This document shows positions 13,209-21,266 of a stretch of DNA of 32,538 nt, piece after piece (position 1 is the first letter of the stretch; the number at the start of each line of letters is the position of its first letter). The notes under the pieces were generated by a model. That model did no database searches. It was given only the letters and a program-made list of their open reading frames with translations, and was not told the DNA's origin. This stretch comes from Aquabacterium sp. (lineage in GTDB: Bacteria; Pseudomonadota; Gammaproteobacteria; Burkholderiales; Burkholderiaceae_C): assembly GCA_023150345.1 (NCBI GenBank), contig JAKLLB010000050.1, positions 1-32,538 on the forward strand, in the 5' to 3' direction. A program made the translations under genes and the position numbers.

Positions 13209-13530
13209 CCCCTGGCCGCCGGTGGCGGCCTGTCCCCTCCGGGGAATGGCTGGGCCGAGTGTGTGGGTGAGATCGTTTCCCTGGCCGCCGGTGGCGGCCT
13301 GTCCCCTCCGGGGGGTTGCTGGACCGAGTGGGGGTGAGATCGTTTCCCTGGCCGCCGGTGGCGGCCTGTCCCCTCCGGGGGGTTGCTGGACCGAGTGGGG
13401 GTGAGATCGTTTCCCTGGCCGCCGGTGGTGGCCTGTCCCCTCCGGGGGTTGCTGGACCGAGTGTGGGTGAGATCGCTTCCCTGGCCGCCGGTGGCGGCCT
13501 GTCCCCTGCGGGGGGTTGCTGGACCGAGGA
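13209..13530. repeat. Five tandem ~67-bp repeats upstream of ihfB
   Basis: The motif CCCTGGCCGCCGGTGG recurs at 13210, 13279, 13346, 13413 and 13479, so the periods are 69, 67, 67 and 66 bases. Copies 2-4 are almost identical, while copies 1 and 5 are more divergent, as expected for the edges of an array. Each unit holds two hairpins, GGCCGCC-GGT-GGCGGCC and CCCC-TCC-GGGG. The last unit ends about 18 bases before the ihfB start. Both strands stay open across it only because of base composition. There are no unique spacers, so it is not CRISPR. The gap 13112-13548 contains only this array and the two hairpins before it. Confidence 0.93.
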
Positions 13531-13548
13531 CTGCTGAGAGAGCGTGCC

Positions 13549-13860
13549 ATGACCCGATCCGATCTGGTGGCCAGGCTGGCTGAGCGTTTTGGCCAGCTGA
13601 CCCAACGCGACACCGAGTTCGCGGTGAAGACCGTGCTCGATGCGATGAGTGATGCTCTGGCTCGTGGTCACCGCATCGAGATCCGCGGTTTCGGCAGTTT
13701 TTCCATCAATCGGCGTCCACCACGTGTGGGCCGCAATCCGCGCAGCGGCGACAAGGTCGTGATCCCGGAGAAGCTGGTGCCGCACTTCAAGCCCGGCAAG
13801 GCACTGCGCGAAGCCGTGGACGCGCGGCTGCCGGTCGAGGACGATTCAGCGGCGACCTGA
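13549..13860 (+). CDS. ihfB: Integration host factor subunit beta
   Basis: This 103-residue protein forms with IhfA the sequence-specific DNA-bending heterodimer IHF, used in transcription, replication and recombination. The N-terminal [16 protein letters not shown] dimerisation helices are followed by [26 protein letters not shown]. That segment is the beta-arm whose proline intercalates into the DNA minor groove. The [11 protein letters not shown] end is family-typical. The ATG at 13549 matches the usual N terminus; a longer in-frame start at 13516 would lie in the repeat array and is not supported. The tandem repeats directly upstream may affect its leader RNA. Confidence 0.97.
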   Translation: MTRSDLVARLAERFGQLTQRDTEFAVKTVLDAMSDALARGHRIEIRGFGSFSINRRPPRVGRNPRSGDKVVIPEKLVPHFKPGKALREAVDARLPVEDDSAAT

Positions 13861-13935
13861 TCGCGGCCGTCACCCGGCATGGCACGCGGCAATACAGGCA
13901 ACGCCCCACCCTCCCGGTCCGCGGCCATTGCTCCT

Positions 13936-13941
13936 TAGAAT
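13936..13941 (+). promoter_or_regulatory. Possible -10 box for lapA with a very short leader
   Basis: TAGAAT fits the sigma-70 -10 consensus at five of six positions and lies only nine bases before the lapA ATG. If used, the transcript would start almost at the start codon (leaderless or nearly so). I see no good -35 box. The lapA gene could equally be read from ihfB, 90 bp upstream. Confidence 0.25.
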
Positions 13942-13950
13942 GACGAGGCG

Positions 13951-14274
13951 ATGCGCGTTCTCGTCTGGAGCCTGCGGGCTTTCATCTTCTTCACGTTGTT
14001 TGCGTTTGCGTTGAACAACGAGCAGCCGGCCGTCATCAACGGCTTCTTCGGCACGCAGTGGCGCGCGCCCATGGTGATCATCGTGCTGGCCGCCTTCGCC
14101 GCTGGTGCGGCACTGGGCGTGCTGGCCATGGTGCCGGCATGGTGGAAGCATCGCCGTGTCGCCCGACAGCGACCGGAGGTGCCGCCTGCGGTTGCGCCCC
14201 GCCCCGCGAGCGATCCGGTAACGGTCGCCCCATCCGAATTCGGCGTCGAACCTCCGGCCCGCGAGGGCTTGTAG
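13951..14274 (+). CDS. lapA: LapA-domain inner-membrane protein
   Basis: This 107-residue protein has two hydrophobic segments (about 5-21 and 40-61) joined by the short NNEQPAVINGFFGTQWRAP loop, which is the LapA/DUF1049 pattern. A basic segment (WWKHRRVARQR) and a proline-rich cytoplasmic tail follow. In E. coli LapA works with LapB in the assembly and control of lipopolysaccharide at the inner membrane. Its position directly before lapB (16-base gap) supports the call. Confidence 0.85.
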   Translation: MRVLVWSLRAFIFFTLFAFALNNEQPAVINGFFGTQWRAPMVIIVLAAFAAGAALGVLAMVPAWWKHRRVARQRPEVPPAVAPRPASDPVTVAPSEFGVEPPAREGL

Positions 14275-14290
14275 GCTCTGATCACACGAC

Positions 14291-15439
14291 ATGGACTTCG
14301 ACCTCCAGTGGCTGCTCATCGGGCTGCCGATGGCATTTGCACTCGGCTGGATCGGCTCTCGACTGGACTTGCGTCAGTGGAAGCGCACCGATCGCGAGGC
14401 GCCCCGCGCATACTTCAAGGGCTTGAACCTGTTGCTCAACGAGCAGCCGGACAAGGCCATCGACGCATTCATCGAGGCGGTGCAGGCCGACCCCGACACC
14501 AGTGAGTTGCACTTCGCGCTGGGCAACCTGTTCCGCCGCCGAGGTGAGTTCGAGCGCGCCGTGCGCGTGCACCAGCACCTGCTCCAGCGCGCCGACTTGC
14601 CGACGGCCGATCGCCAGCGCGCGCAGCATGCCCTGGCGCACGACTTCATGAAGGCCGGTCTGTTCGACCGAGCGGAGGAGGCGTTCCGGGCGCTCCAGGG
14701 AACGCCGTTCGACACCGACGCACGCCTGGCGCTGCTGGCGCTGTTCGAGCGCTCGCGCGACTGGCAAGCGGCGGCCGACGAGGCCGCCGCACTCGAGAAG
14801 GCTGGCGCCGGATCGTTCGCCACACGCATCGCGCACTACCAGTGTGAATTGGCCCAGGAGGCTGACGACCGGGCAGATGCGCCTGCCGCTGACCAGGCGC
14901 TCGCCCGCGCTCTCGAGGTCGCGCCTCATGCTGCCCGGGCGCTGCTGATGCGTGCGCAGCGTCTGTCGCGCCAGGGTGACACGGCGGCCGCACTCGAGGC
15001 CTGGACGGTGCTGCGGCAGCGCAGTCCGGAGTCGTTCGCTCGCGTGGCCAACGAGTTCGCCGCCTGGGCTCTGGCGCAGGGACAGGGCGTTGCGGCAGCT
15101 CAGGCTCTGGCCACGCTTTACGAGCGTGCGCCGGGCATCGACCTGCTGCGCGCGCTCGCCGTGCTCGAAGGCACCCCCGCAGGCGCATCGCCCCGACTGC
15201 TCGACCTGCTGCACACCCAACCCAGCCTTTCAGCTGCCCTGGAACTCCTGGACACGCCACGCGCCACTTGGCCCGAGACCGCTCGTCAAAGCGTGCGCGA
15301 TGCGGTGAGCCGCGCGGCGCGTCCGTTGCAGCGCTACCGCTGCGCAGCCTGTGGCTTCGAGGCCCAACGACACTTCTGGCAGTGCCCAGGCTGCCTGGGC
15401 TGGGACACCTTCCCGCCGCAGCGCATCGAAGAGCAGTAG
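14291..15439 (+). CDS. lapB: LPS assembly regulator LapB (YciM), TPR protein
   Basis: This 382-residue protein has an N-terminal membrane anchor (about 5-22), a long run of TPR-like helical repeats (for example YFKGLNLLLNEQPDKAIDAFIEAV and ELHFALGNLFRRRGEFERAV), and a C-terminal rubredoxin-like zinc site. The site has Cys351, Cys354, Cys365 and Cys368 in CAAC...CPGC. This is the architecture of E. coli LapB. LapB couples LPS supply to demand by directing FtsH proteolysis of LpxC. It pairs with lapA immediately upstream. The 119 bases downstream to the next start show no gene or clear terminator. Confidence 0.94.
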   Translation: MDFDLQWLLIGLPMAFALGWIGSRLDLRQWKRTDREAPRAYFKGLNLLLNEQPDKAIDAFIEAVQADPDTSELHFALGNLFRRRGEFERAVRVHQHLLQRADLPTADRQRAQHALAHDFMKAGLFDRAEEAFRALQGTPFDTDARLALLALFERSRDWQAAADEAAALEKAGAGSFATRIAHYQCELAQEADDRADAPAADQALARALEVAPHAARALLMRAQRLSRQGDTAAALEAWTVLRQRSPESFARVANEFAAWALAQGQGVAAAQALATLYERAPGIDLLRALAVLEGTPAGASPRLLDLLHTQPSLSAALELLDTPRATWPETARQSVRDAVSRAARPLQRYRCAACGFEAQRHFWQCPGCLGWDTFPPQRIEEQ

Positions 15440-15558
15440 CAGCAGCAGCGGGCGCGCTGCAGCTGTCGACCTCGGTCGTCGGTTACAACTGGTCGCCCCT
15501 TTCGCGTGAACGACTGGCCAGACTGCGTTCCTTCCACACGCAGGGTTGGAGGGAGTCC

Positions 15559-17214
15559 GTGGTCCGTATCTCGCTTGCCGGCGTTGCCGCGCGACTGCTG
15601 CTCAACAGGCTGCGAACCACTCGGGCGGTCGCTCGATTCGCTTGGCGCGTCCACCGACGGCACACGGCCCTGATCGACCGCCGAGGCACCTGGACTTACG
15701 ACCAGCTCCACCAACGCGTCATGCGCTTGAGCGGCTGGCTGCAGGACCAGGGACTACCGGATCGGGCCGTCGTGTTCACCTGGCTTCCGGAAACGGGTGA
15801 GTTGTATGAAGTACGACTGGCAACGTTCGAGACGGGCCACGTCTTCGCGCCGTGTCACAGCCACCTCCCACCCGAGTTCGTGCTGGAACTGATCGACCGC
15901 GTGCGACCGGCGGTCCTGGTACACGACCCGGCGCTCAGCGCGTCGCTGTTGCGGCAGGCGCGAATGCGATGGCCAACCATGCGAATGCTGGCTCTGGGAG
16001 ACGACTACGAACGGGCACTGGCGACGAGCCGGCCGCGTTCGGGAGCCGCTCCCGTGCATGAGGACGAAGTCTTCGCGCTGCACATGACCTCTGGCACGAC
16101 AGGCGCGCCCAAGGCAGTGGGCTACACACACCGAAAGTACCTGGACAGCATGCGCATGGTCGCGCGCGCCATCGACTTCCGTCGTCCGCCCGGTGGGCGC
16201 GATGTCAACATGCTGGGCCTGCCGATCACCGGCCCAGGCTCGGGCTTGGTGCTGCCCACGCTGCTGTCCGGTGCGACGCTGGTCATGCCCGAACACTTCG
16301 ACGCCGGCCACTTGGTCAGGCTCGTCTCGCGCCATCGTGTCACCCGCGCGTTCCTGTCACCGTCGGCCATCATCGACCTGCTGGACCTGGAGAACCTCGA
16401 GCAGCACGACCTGTCGTCGCTGACCTTCATCGCCTACGGCGCCGAGATGATGCCGGCAGCCAAGATCGCCGAGGCCATCCGCCGCATCGGGCCCATCTTC
16501 CAGCAAGGGTACGGCTCGCTCGAGGCGCTGCCGCCGATCAGCTGGCTGTTGCCCGCAGACCACGTCGATGCCCAGGGTGCGCCACTGGGCCGCAATGTCC
16601 TGGGCTCGGTCGGCCATCCTGCGCCAGGGGTGGAAGTCGTGGTTCGGGATGAGGCGTTCCGGCCCCTGCCCCTGGGCCGCAACGGCATGATCACGGTGCG
16701 TTCCCCCTCGTGTTTCGACGGCTACTGGAACGACTCGCTGAAGACGGCCGACACGCTGCGCGATGGTTGGGTCGTCATCGGCGACCACGGCCACTTTGAT
16801 GCCGATGGCCGCTTGCACGTGCTCGGCCGGGAGGCCGACCGCGTCAGGCGCGGTGACCAGTGGATCCATCCCCGCGAAGTCGAGGAAGTCGCGCATGAGC
16901 ACGCAGCCATCAAGGAAGCTTGCCTCGTGCAGCAGGGCACGCGAGCGGTTCTCGCGGTCAGCCTGCGACGTACAGCATCCGCCTCGACAGCCGCAGCGAC
17001 CCGGTCGCGACACGGGGAGTCGACTGAACGCATCCTCGAGCACCTGCAGCGCCACCTGCCTGCCCACCTCTGGCCCGATGAGGTGGTGATCGTCCCGGCC
17101 ATACCTCGCAGCTTCCTGAACAAGGTGCTTCGCCGCGAAGTGCGCGCCATGCTGGGTGCCGCGGGTGCCCAGCGAAGGTCCGAGCGCGCCGCCACATCGG
17201 CGCCGACCGCCTGA
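15559..17214 (+). CDS. Adenylate-forming enzyme, acyl-CoA-synthetase-like, substrate unknown
   Basis: This 551-residue member of the ANL superfamily activates a carboxylate as acyl-AMP. Motifs seen are: A3 P-loop TSGTTGAPK (177-185), A5 QGYGSLEALPP (316-326), A7 containing GDHGHFD (408-414), A8 hinge GREADRVRRGDQWIHPREVE (423-442) and the catalytic lysine Lys522 in LNKVLRR. The A5 motif has YGSLE where YGxTE is common. The start is a GTG at 15559 with an excellent GGAGGGAG at 15548-15555; frames extending further upstream would overlap lapB. The stop shares one base with the next start (TGATG), so it is translationally coupled to the transporter. There is no carrier-protein domain. Substrate could be a fatty, aryl or other organic acid. 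Confidence 0.85.
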   Translation: MVRISLAGVAARLLLNRLRTTRAVARFAWRVHRRHTALIDRRGTWTYDQLHQRVMRLSGWLQDQGLPDRAVVFTWLPETGELYEVRLATFETGHVFAPCHSHLPPEFVLELIDRVRPAVLVHDPALSASLLRQARMRWPTMRMLALGDDYERALATSRPRSGAAPVHEDEVFALHMTSGTTGAPKAVGYTHRKYLDSMRMVARAIDFRRPPGGRDVNMLGLPITGPGSGLVLPTLLSGATLVMPEHFDAGHLVRLVSRHRVTRAFLSPSAIIDLLDLENLEQHDLSSLTFIAYGAEMMPAAKIAEAIRRIGPIFQQGYGSLEALPPISWLLPADHVDAQGAPLGRNVLGSVGHPAPGVEVVVRDEAFRPLPLGRNGMITVRSPSCFDGYWNDSLKTADTLRDGWVVIGDHGHFDADGRLHVLGREADRVRRGDQWIHPREVEEVAHEHAAIKEACLVQQGTRAVLAVSLRRTASASTAAATRSRHGESTERILEHLQRHLPAHLWPDEVVIVPAIPRSFLNKVLRREVRAMLGAAGAQRRSERAATSAPTA

Positions 17215-18584
17215 TGCGCGCCCCGCCCCCGCATGACATGCCGCTGGGCATGGGCACCCGTTTGAGCTACGCCATGGGCAATGTCGGCCTGCAGATGGTG
17301 ACGGCCACAATGGGCATGCTGCTCATGTTCTTCTACACCGATGTCGCGCGGGTCCCGCCTGCGGTCGCCGGTGCTGCACTGGTTCTGGGCAAGCTCTGGG
17401 ACACGATCAACGACCCGATCGTAGGCTGGCTCGCTGACCGCTCCCGATCGCGCGGGGGTCGGCTGCGCGCCTGGCTGGCCTACGGGGCGATTCCGCTGGG
17501 TGTATCTGCGGCCGCCGTCTGGATGGTTCCACCCGGGCTGTCGCCAACGGCAGCATTTGTCTGGATCGCGCTGACATACACGATCTTCGACACGATGATG
17601 ACGGCGGTGCAACTGCCGTACTGCGCCTTGGCGGCGGAACTCACCCGCAGCTATGACGCACGCACCACGCTGATGACCTGGGCCTCCGCTGGCGCCCTGA
17701 TCGGCTACATCGCCGCAAGCGTGCTGATGCCGATGCTCGCGCGCGTGCCCGCCGAGGCCACTGTAGGTTACATGGTTGTCGGTGCCACGCTGGGGCTGGC
17801 CGTGGCCGCATGTGTCGGTTTCGTCTCCTGGCGCGTGCCCGAACCTGCTGCTCCGGCTGGCACTGCCACGGCGCCGGGTGCGGCCAGCTCGCGCTTGTGG
17901 CCGCAGCTTTGCGCGGCCCTGCACAACCGCCCGTTCGTTGCCATCACCGCCGCCGCTGCGCTGGTTCGACTGGGCTTGACGACCGTCCAAGGCTCGCTCG
18001 CGTACTTCGTCGTCTATCGGCTGTCCGGCGACAAGGCCGACCTGCCGCGCTACATGGGACTGATGCTCGTCATGGTCGCGCTGTCGCTGCCGCTGTGGAA
18101 GCGCGCCATCGACCGGTGGGAAAAGGCGCCCACCTACATCGCCGGACTCCTGTTCGCAGCCGGCGGGCTGTGCGCGCTCTATTTGCTGAACCCGGGCCAG
18201 CGAGTCGGCATGCACGCAGCCGTCGCCCTGGTCGGGTTGGGCATGGGGGCCCACTGGATCGCACCATGGTCGATGCTGCCCGATACCGTCGACCTGGGTG
18301 AGCACCGCGACGGCATGCGTACCACCGGGGTCTACTACGGCCTCTTCGGGCTGGCCGACAAGCTGGCGCGCACCTTGGCCACCGGCATGGTGGCGCTGGT
18401 GCTCGAACTGTACGGGTACGTGCCGCAGGCGGCGCAGTCGGCCACCGCACTTCAGGGCATCGGACTGATGACCGGGCTGCTGCCCGCCATCTGCCTGGGG
18501 TTGGCCGTGCCCTTGCTCGCGTTCTATCCGATCAACCGAGCGCGGCACGATGAACTGCGGCGGCAGATGAGGCCGGTGAGCTGA
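17214..18584 (+). CDS. MFS_2 / GPH-family cation-coupled transporter
   Basis: This 456-residue inner-membrane protein has about 12 hydrophobic segments. The signature GKLWDTINDPIVGWLADRSRSRGGR (Lys60 to Arg83, with Asp63, Asn66 and Asp67) aligns with the cation-site helix of the melibiose symporter MelB. This places it in the glycoside-pentoside-hexuronide:cation symporter (MFS_2) family. Other typical parts are FDTMMTAVQLPYCAL, the second-half MGAHWIAPWSMLPDTVDLGE and GVYYGLFGLADKLA. It is translated from an ATG overlapping the ligase stop. MFS_2 members carry sugars, but the family also includes animal MFSD2A, a lysophospholipid carrier. Substrate is unknown. It converges on waaC with only 14 bases between stops and no visible terminator. 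Confidence 0.88.
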   Translation: MRAPPPHDMPLGMGTRLSYAMGNVGLQMVTATMGMLLMFFYTDVARVPPAVAGAALVLGKLWDTINDPIVGWLADRSRSRGGRLRAWLAYGAIPLGVSAAAVWMVPPGLSPTAAFVWIALTYTIFDTMMTAVQLPYCALAAELTRSYDARTTLMTWASAGALIGYIAASVLMPMLARVPAEATVGYMVVGATLGLAVAACVGFVSWRVPEPAAPAGTATAPGAASSRLWPQLCAALHNRPFVAITAAAALVRLGLTTVQGSLAYFVVYRLSGDKADLPRYMGLMLVMVALSLPLWKRAIDRWEKAPTYIAGLLFAAGGLCALYLLNPGQRVGMHAAVALVGLGMGAHWIAPWSMLPDTVDLGEHRDGMRTTGVYYGLFGLADKLARTLATGMVALVLELYGYVPQAAQSATALQGIGLMTGLLPAICLGLAVPLLAFYPINRARHDELRRQMRPVS

Positions 18585-18598
18585 CCGACGACCGTGCC

Positions 18599-19549
18599 TC
18601 AACCGTGCAGGTGCCGATCGAGTTGCGCCGCCACCTCCGAGAGCGCCGGCACGATCTGCTTGCCTCCGAAGCTCGCCACCGGCCCCGGGCCGGTGACGCC
18701 GGCCAGTCCAGGCTCGTGGTCGCAGTAGATGCCGATGGTCGGCGCACCGAAGGCCGCACCAAGGTGGGTGAACCCGGTGTCGAGCCCGACGATCTGGCGC
18801 GCCTGGCCGAGCACCGCCGCCGTATCGGCCACGCTGAGGAACGGGGGCACCACGCCACCACAGCCAGCAGCGATGCGCTGGGCGCGCTGGTGCTCCTCGG
18901 CGCTGCCCCAGATCAGCACGGGCGTCAAACCGGCGTCGCGCAGGCGGCAGCCCAGCGCCATCCAGTGGGCTTCGGGCCAGAGCTTTTCGGGCCGGCTGGC
19001 GCAGGGGATGAGGGCAGCGCAGGGTTGCGGCGCCTGCCACTGGCCGGTCGGCGCCACGATGCCGAAGTCCGGGGCATCGGAGGGCGGTGGATATCCCAGG
19101 TGTGCCGCCATCAGCCGCCGGCAACGCTCGACGGCGTGGAGCTCGCGCGCCACCGCAGCCGTGCGCCGGTAGCCCAGTGCCGCCAGCGGTTCGCGGATGC
19201 TGTGGCGGTCGTAGCCCACCAGCGGCCCACGCGCCTGCAGCCCCCACAGCATGCTCTTGACCAACCCCTGCAGGTCGATCACCAGGTCGTAGCGTTGCGA
19301 GCGCAGGCGCTGGCGCAGACTGGCGATCGCCTGTCGTGTCTCGGCGCGCCACAAGTTGCGGCGCCACTTGCGCCAGGCCAGCGGCAGCACCTGCTGCACC
19401 GCCGGGTACAGCGCGGGAATGGCGGCGAACGGCGCCTCGACCAACCAGTCGATGGCGGCATCGGGGCAGCGGCGATGCAGGTCGGTGACGGCCGGCAGCG
19501 CATGGACCACGTCGCCCATCGACGTGGTCTTGACGATGAGCACGCGCAC
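18599..19549 (-). CDS. waaC: Lipopolysaccharide heptosyltransferase I
   Basis: This 316-residue GT9 enzyme adds the first L-glycero-D-manno-heptose to Kdo2-lipid A on the cytoplasmic face of the inner membrane. The N terminus RVLIVKTTSMGDVVHALPAV carries the conserved Asp13. The ADP-heptose end has IPCASRPEKLWPEAHWMAL and GLDTGFTHLGAAFGAPTIGIY, both typical of WaaC. The start is a GTG at 19549, directly before the conserved motif. It sits 13 bases downstream of the DUF4254 gene on the same strand. Together with lapAB it adds to the LPS theme of the region. Confidence 0.93.
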   Translation of the reverse strand: MRVLIVKTTSMGDVVHALPAVTDLHRRCPDAAIDWLVEAPFAAIPALYPAVQQVLPLAWRKWRRNLWRAETRQAIASLRQRLRSQRYDLVIDLQGLVKSMLWGLQARGPLVGYDRHSIREPLAALGYRRTAAVARELHAVERCRRLMAAHLGYPPPSDAPDFGIVAPTGQWQAPQPCAALIPCASRPEKLWPEAHWMALGCRLRDAGLTPVLIWGSAEEHQRAQRIAAGCGGVVPPFLSVADTAAVLGQARQIVGLDTGFTHLGAAFGAPTIGIYCDHEPGLAGVTGPGPVASFGGKQIVPALSEVAAQLDRHLHG

Positions 19550-19562
19550 GGTGCGCCGGCCG

Positions 19563-20216
19563 TCAGCCGGCCTTGCCGGCGCGCTCGGCCACCAGCGCCG
19601 GATTGAACCGCGGATCGTTGTACATCTTGAACTGTCGATATACCTTGAAGTACGCGCGGCCCGCCAGGGCATCGGCAAGCAGCGCATCCAGGCACGCAGC
19701 CAGGTCGATGCGCTGCTGCTGCAACCGCCCGAGCTTGACCAGGCTGGCGGCAACATGGTCGGCATCGACATCGGTGCGCAGCGTCTGGGCGCGCATGGCG
19801 TGCACCTTCAGCGCCATGATCGACAGCCGGTCGATCATGCTGCCGGCGGTTTCGCTGTTCAACCGCGCGCCCGGCCCAACGGTGGACACGGGGGCATCGG
19901 TGCGAGCCGACAGCGCATCGACCAGGCCCAGGGCCACGAGCAGGATCTCGTCGACGCGCTCGGTGGCGTCGTTGCGGGCCTGGTTGTAACGGTCGATGGC
20001 CCGCTTGTTGGCCGCGATCTCGGCGTCGCTCACCTGTGTGCGACGCGCCAGATCCTCCTCGGCCCACAGCCGACAGTTGAACGCATGGTTGGTCTGGATC
20101 CACAGCCACAGCCCGTCGTCAGGGGCGGCGGGCTCGACGGTGGGCCAGCCCGCAGTGGCCAGCAGCCGGTCGTGCAAGGCGGTGACATCGGCCGCGTTGG
20201 GCAGGGAATCGGTCAT
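19563..20216 (-). CDS. DUF4254 protein, associated with LPS/glycan genes
   Basis: The 217-residue protein is mostly alpha-helical, with no signal peptide or membrane segment. The segments LWLWIQTNHAFNCRLWAEEDLARR and ANKRAIDRYNQARNDATERVDE fit the DUF4254 family, as does the later GSMIDRLSIMALKVHAM...QTLR. The biochemical function is not known to me. The family is repeatedly found beside heptosyltransferase-type genes, and here it is co-oriented with waaC with a 13-base gap. The ATG at 20216 is the best start by homology of the helical core. It is divergent from the GT9 gene across an 87-bp gap. Confidence 0.8.
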   Translation of the reverse strand: MTDSLPNAADVTALHDRLLATAGWPTVEPAAPDDGLWLWIQTNHAFNCRLWAEEDLARRTQVSDAEIAANKRAIDRYNQARNDATERVDEILLVALGLVDALSARTDAPVSTVGPGARLNSETAGSMIDRLSIMALKVHAMRAQTLRTDVDADHVAASLVKLGRLQQQRIDLAACLDALLADALAGRAYFKVYRQFKMYNDPRFNPALVAERAGKAG

Positions 20217-20303
20217 GGTGGGGTGGCAGAATGACGAGCCCGGATTATCGGTGCTGGCCACCGTGTCCACCTACGGGCCGCCCACCGCCGCCTCAAACTC
20301 CGC

Positions 20304-21266
20304 ATGACACCCCGCCCGCTGATCGTCCGCCTGCGCAACTGGGTGGGCGATGTCGTGCTCGGCGTGCCGGCGCTGCAGTTGCTGCAGTCCCACGGCTATC
20401 AGTTGCACCTGGTGGGCGCGCGCTGGGCGCGCCCCTTGCTCGCCGGACAGGGTTGGGACGTCCACGCCCGGCCGGCCAAGCTGCGCGATCGCGTGCTGCA
20501 GTTGCGCGCATTGCGCCAGATGGCACGGTCAACCGATGCCGACTTCGATCGCCGGGAGAACGCGATGGTGCTGCCCACCTCGTTCTCGGGCGCGCTGGAG
20601 ATGCGCCTGGCTGGCCTGAAGGCCGTGGGTTACGCCACCGAGGCACGCGGCCCATTGCTGCGGCGCAGCGTGCCCATCACCCACGGCGGTCACGCCCTGG
20701 TGAGTTACTGGGAACTGGCCTGTTCCTTCTTGCGCCTGGACCGGGCGCCGCCGCCGTCCATAGCCCTGCAGACGCTGGCCGAGGACCAGGTGCGCGCCGA
20801 CGAGGCTCTGGCGCGGCACGGCGTGCGTCCGGGCTTCATCGTGATCTGCCCGTTCGCCGGCGGCCTGTTCGAGGACCAGGACAAGACCTGGCCCGACTTC
20901 CCGGCCTGCGCGCGCGAACTGCAGGCCCTCGGCCGCGACATCGTGGCCTGCCCGGGCCCCGGCGAGGATGCCCTGATCGCCGAGCACTACCCAGGTGTGA
21001 TCTGCATGCCCGGCATCGACCTGGGCGCCTACGGTGGCTTGCTGCGCCGCTCGGCGCTGGTGATCTCCAATGACACCGGGCCGGCCCATCTGGCCGCTGC
21101 GGTCGGCACACGGGTGCTCAGCGTGCTGGGCCCCACCAAGCCCGAGCAGTGGGCACCCTGGGGTCCCGGCGTCCATGTCGTCCGCCACTGGCCGCGTTGG
21201 CCCACCACCACCGAAGTGATGCAGCATGCCGACGCCTTGCTGCAACCGGACGACGCACGGTCATGA
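20304..21266 (+). CDS. Glycosyltransferase family 9, heptosyltransferase-like
   Basis: This 320-residue enzyme is related to WaaC/WaaF. The N terminus PLIVRLRNWVGDVVLGVPALQLL carries the Gly-Asp of the GT9 acceptor site. The C-terminal half has the nucleotide-sugar signature SNDTGPAHLAAAVGTRVLSVLGPT. It probably transfers a heptose or similar sugar to the LPS core. The exact linkage cannot be read and it may be WaaF. It is the first gene of a plus-strand group; its stop overlaps the next ATG by four bases (ATGA). Confidence 0.88.
   Translation: MTPRPLIVRLRNWVGDVVLGVPALQLLQSHGYQLHLVGARWARPLLAGQGWDVHARPAKLRDRVLQLRALRQMARSTDADFDRRENAMVLPTSFSGALEMRLAGLKAVGYATEARGPLLRRSVPITHGGHALVSYWELACSFLRLDRAPPPSIALQTLAEDQVRADEALARHGVRPGFIVICPFAGGLFEDQDKTWPDFPACARELQALGRDIVACPGPGEDALIAEHYPGVICMPGIDLGAYGGLLRRSALVISNDTGPAHLAAAVGTRVLSVLGPTKPEQWAPWGPGVHVVRHWPRWPTTTEVMQHADALLQPDDARS

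Noticed and set aside
13209-13530. Possible CRISPR array
   Set aside because: The units are contiguous 67-bp tandem copies without unique spacers, and no cas genes are present.
16722-19367. About 881-codon minus-strand open frame across the ligase, transporter and waaC
   Set aside because: It crosses three real genes and consists of Arg/Ala/Gly-rich sequence without motifs.
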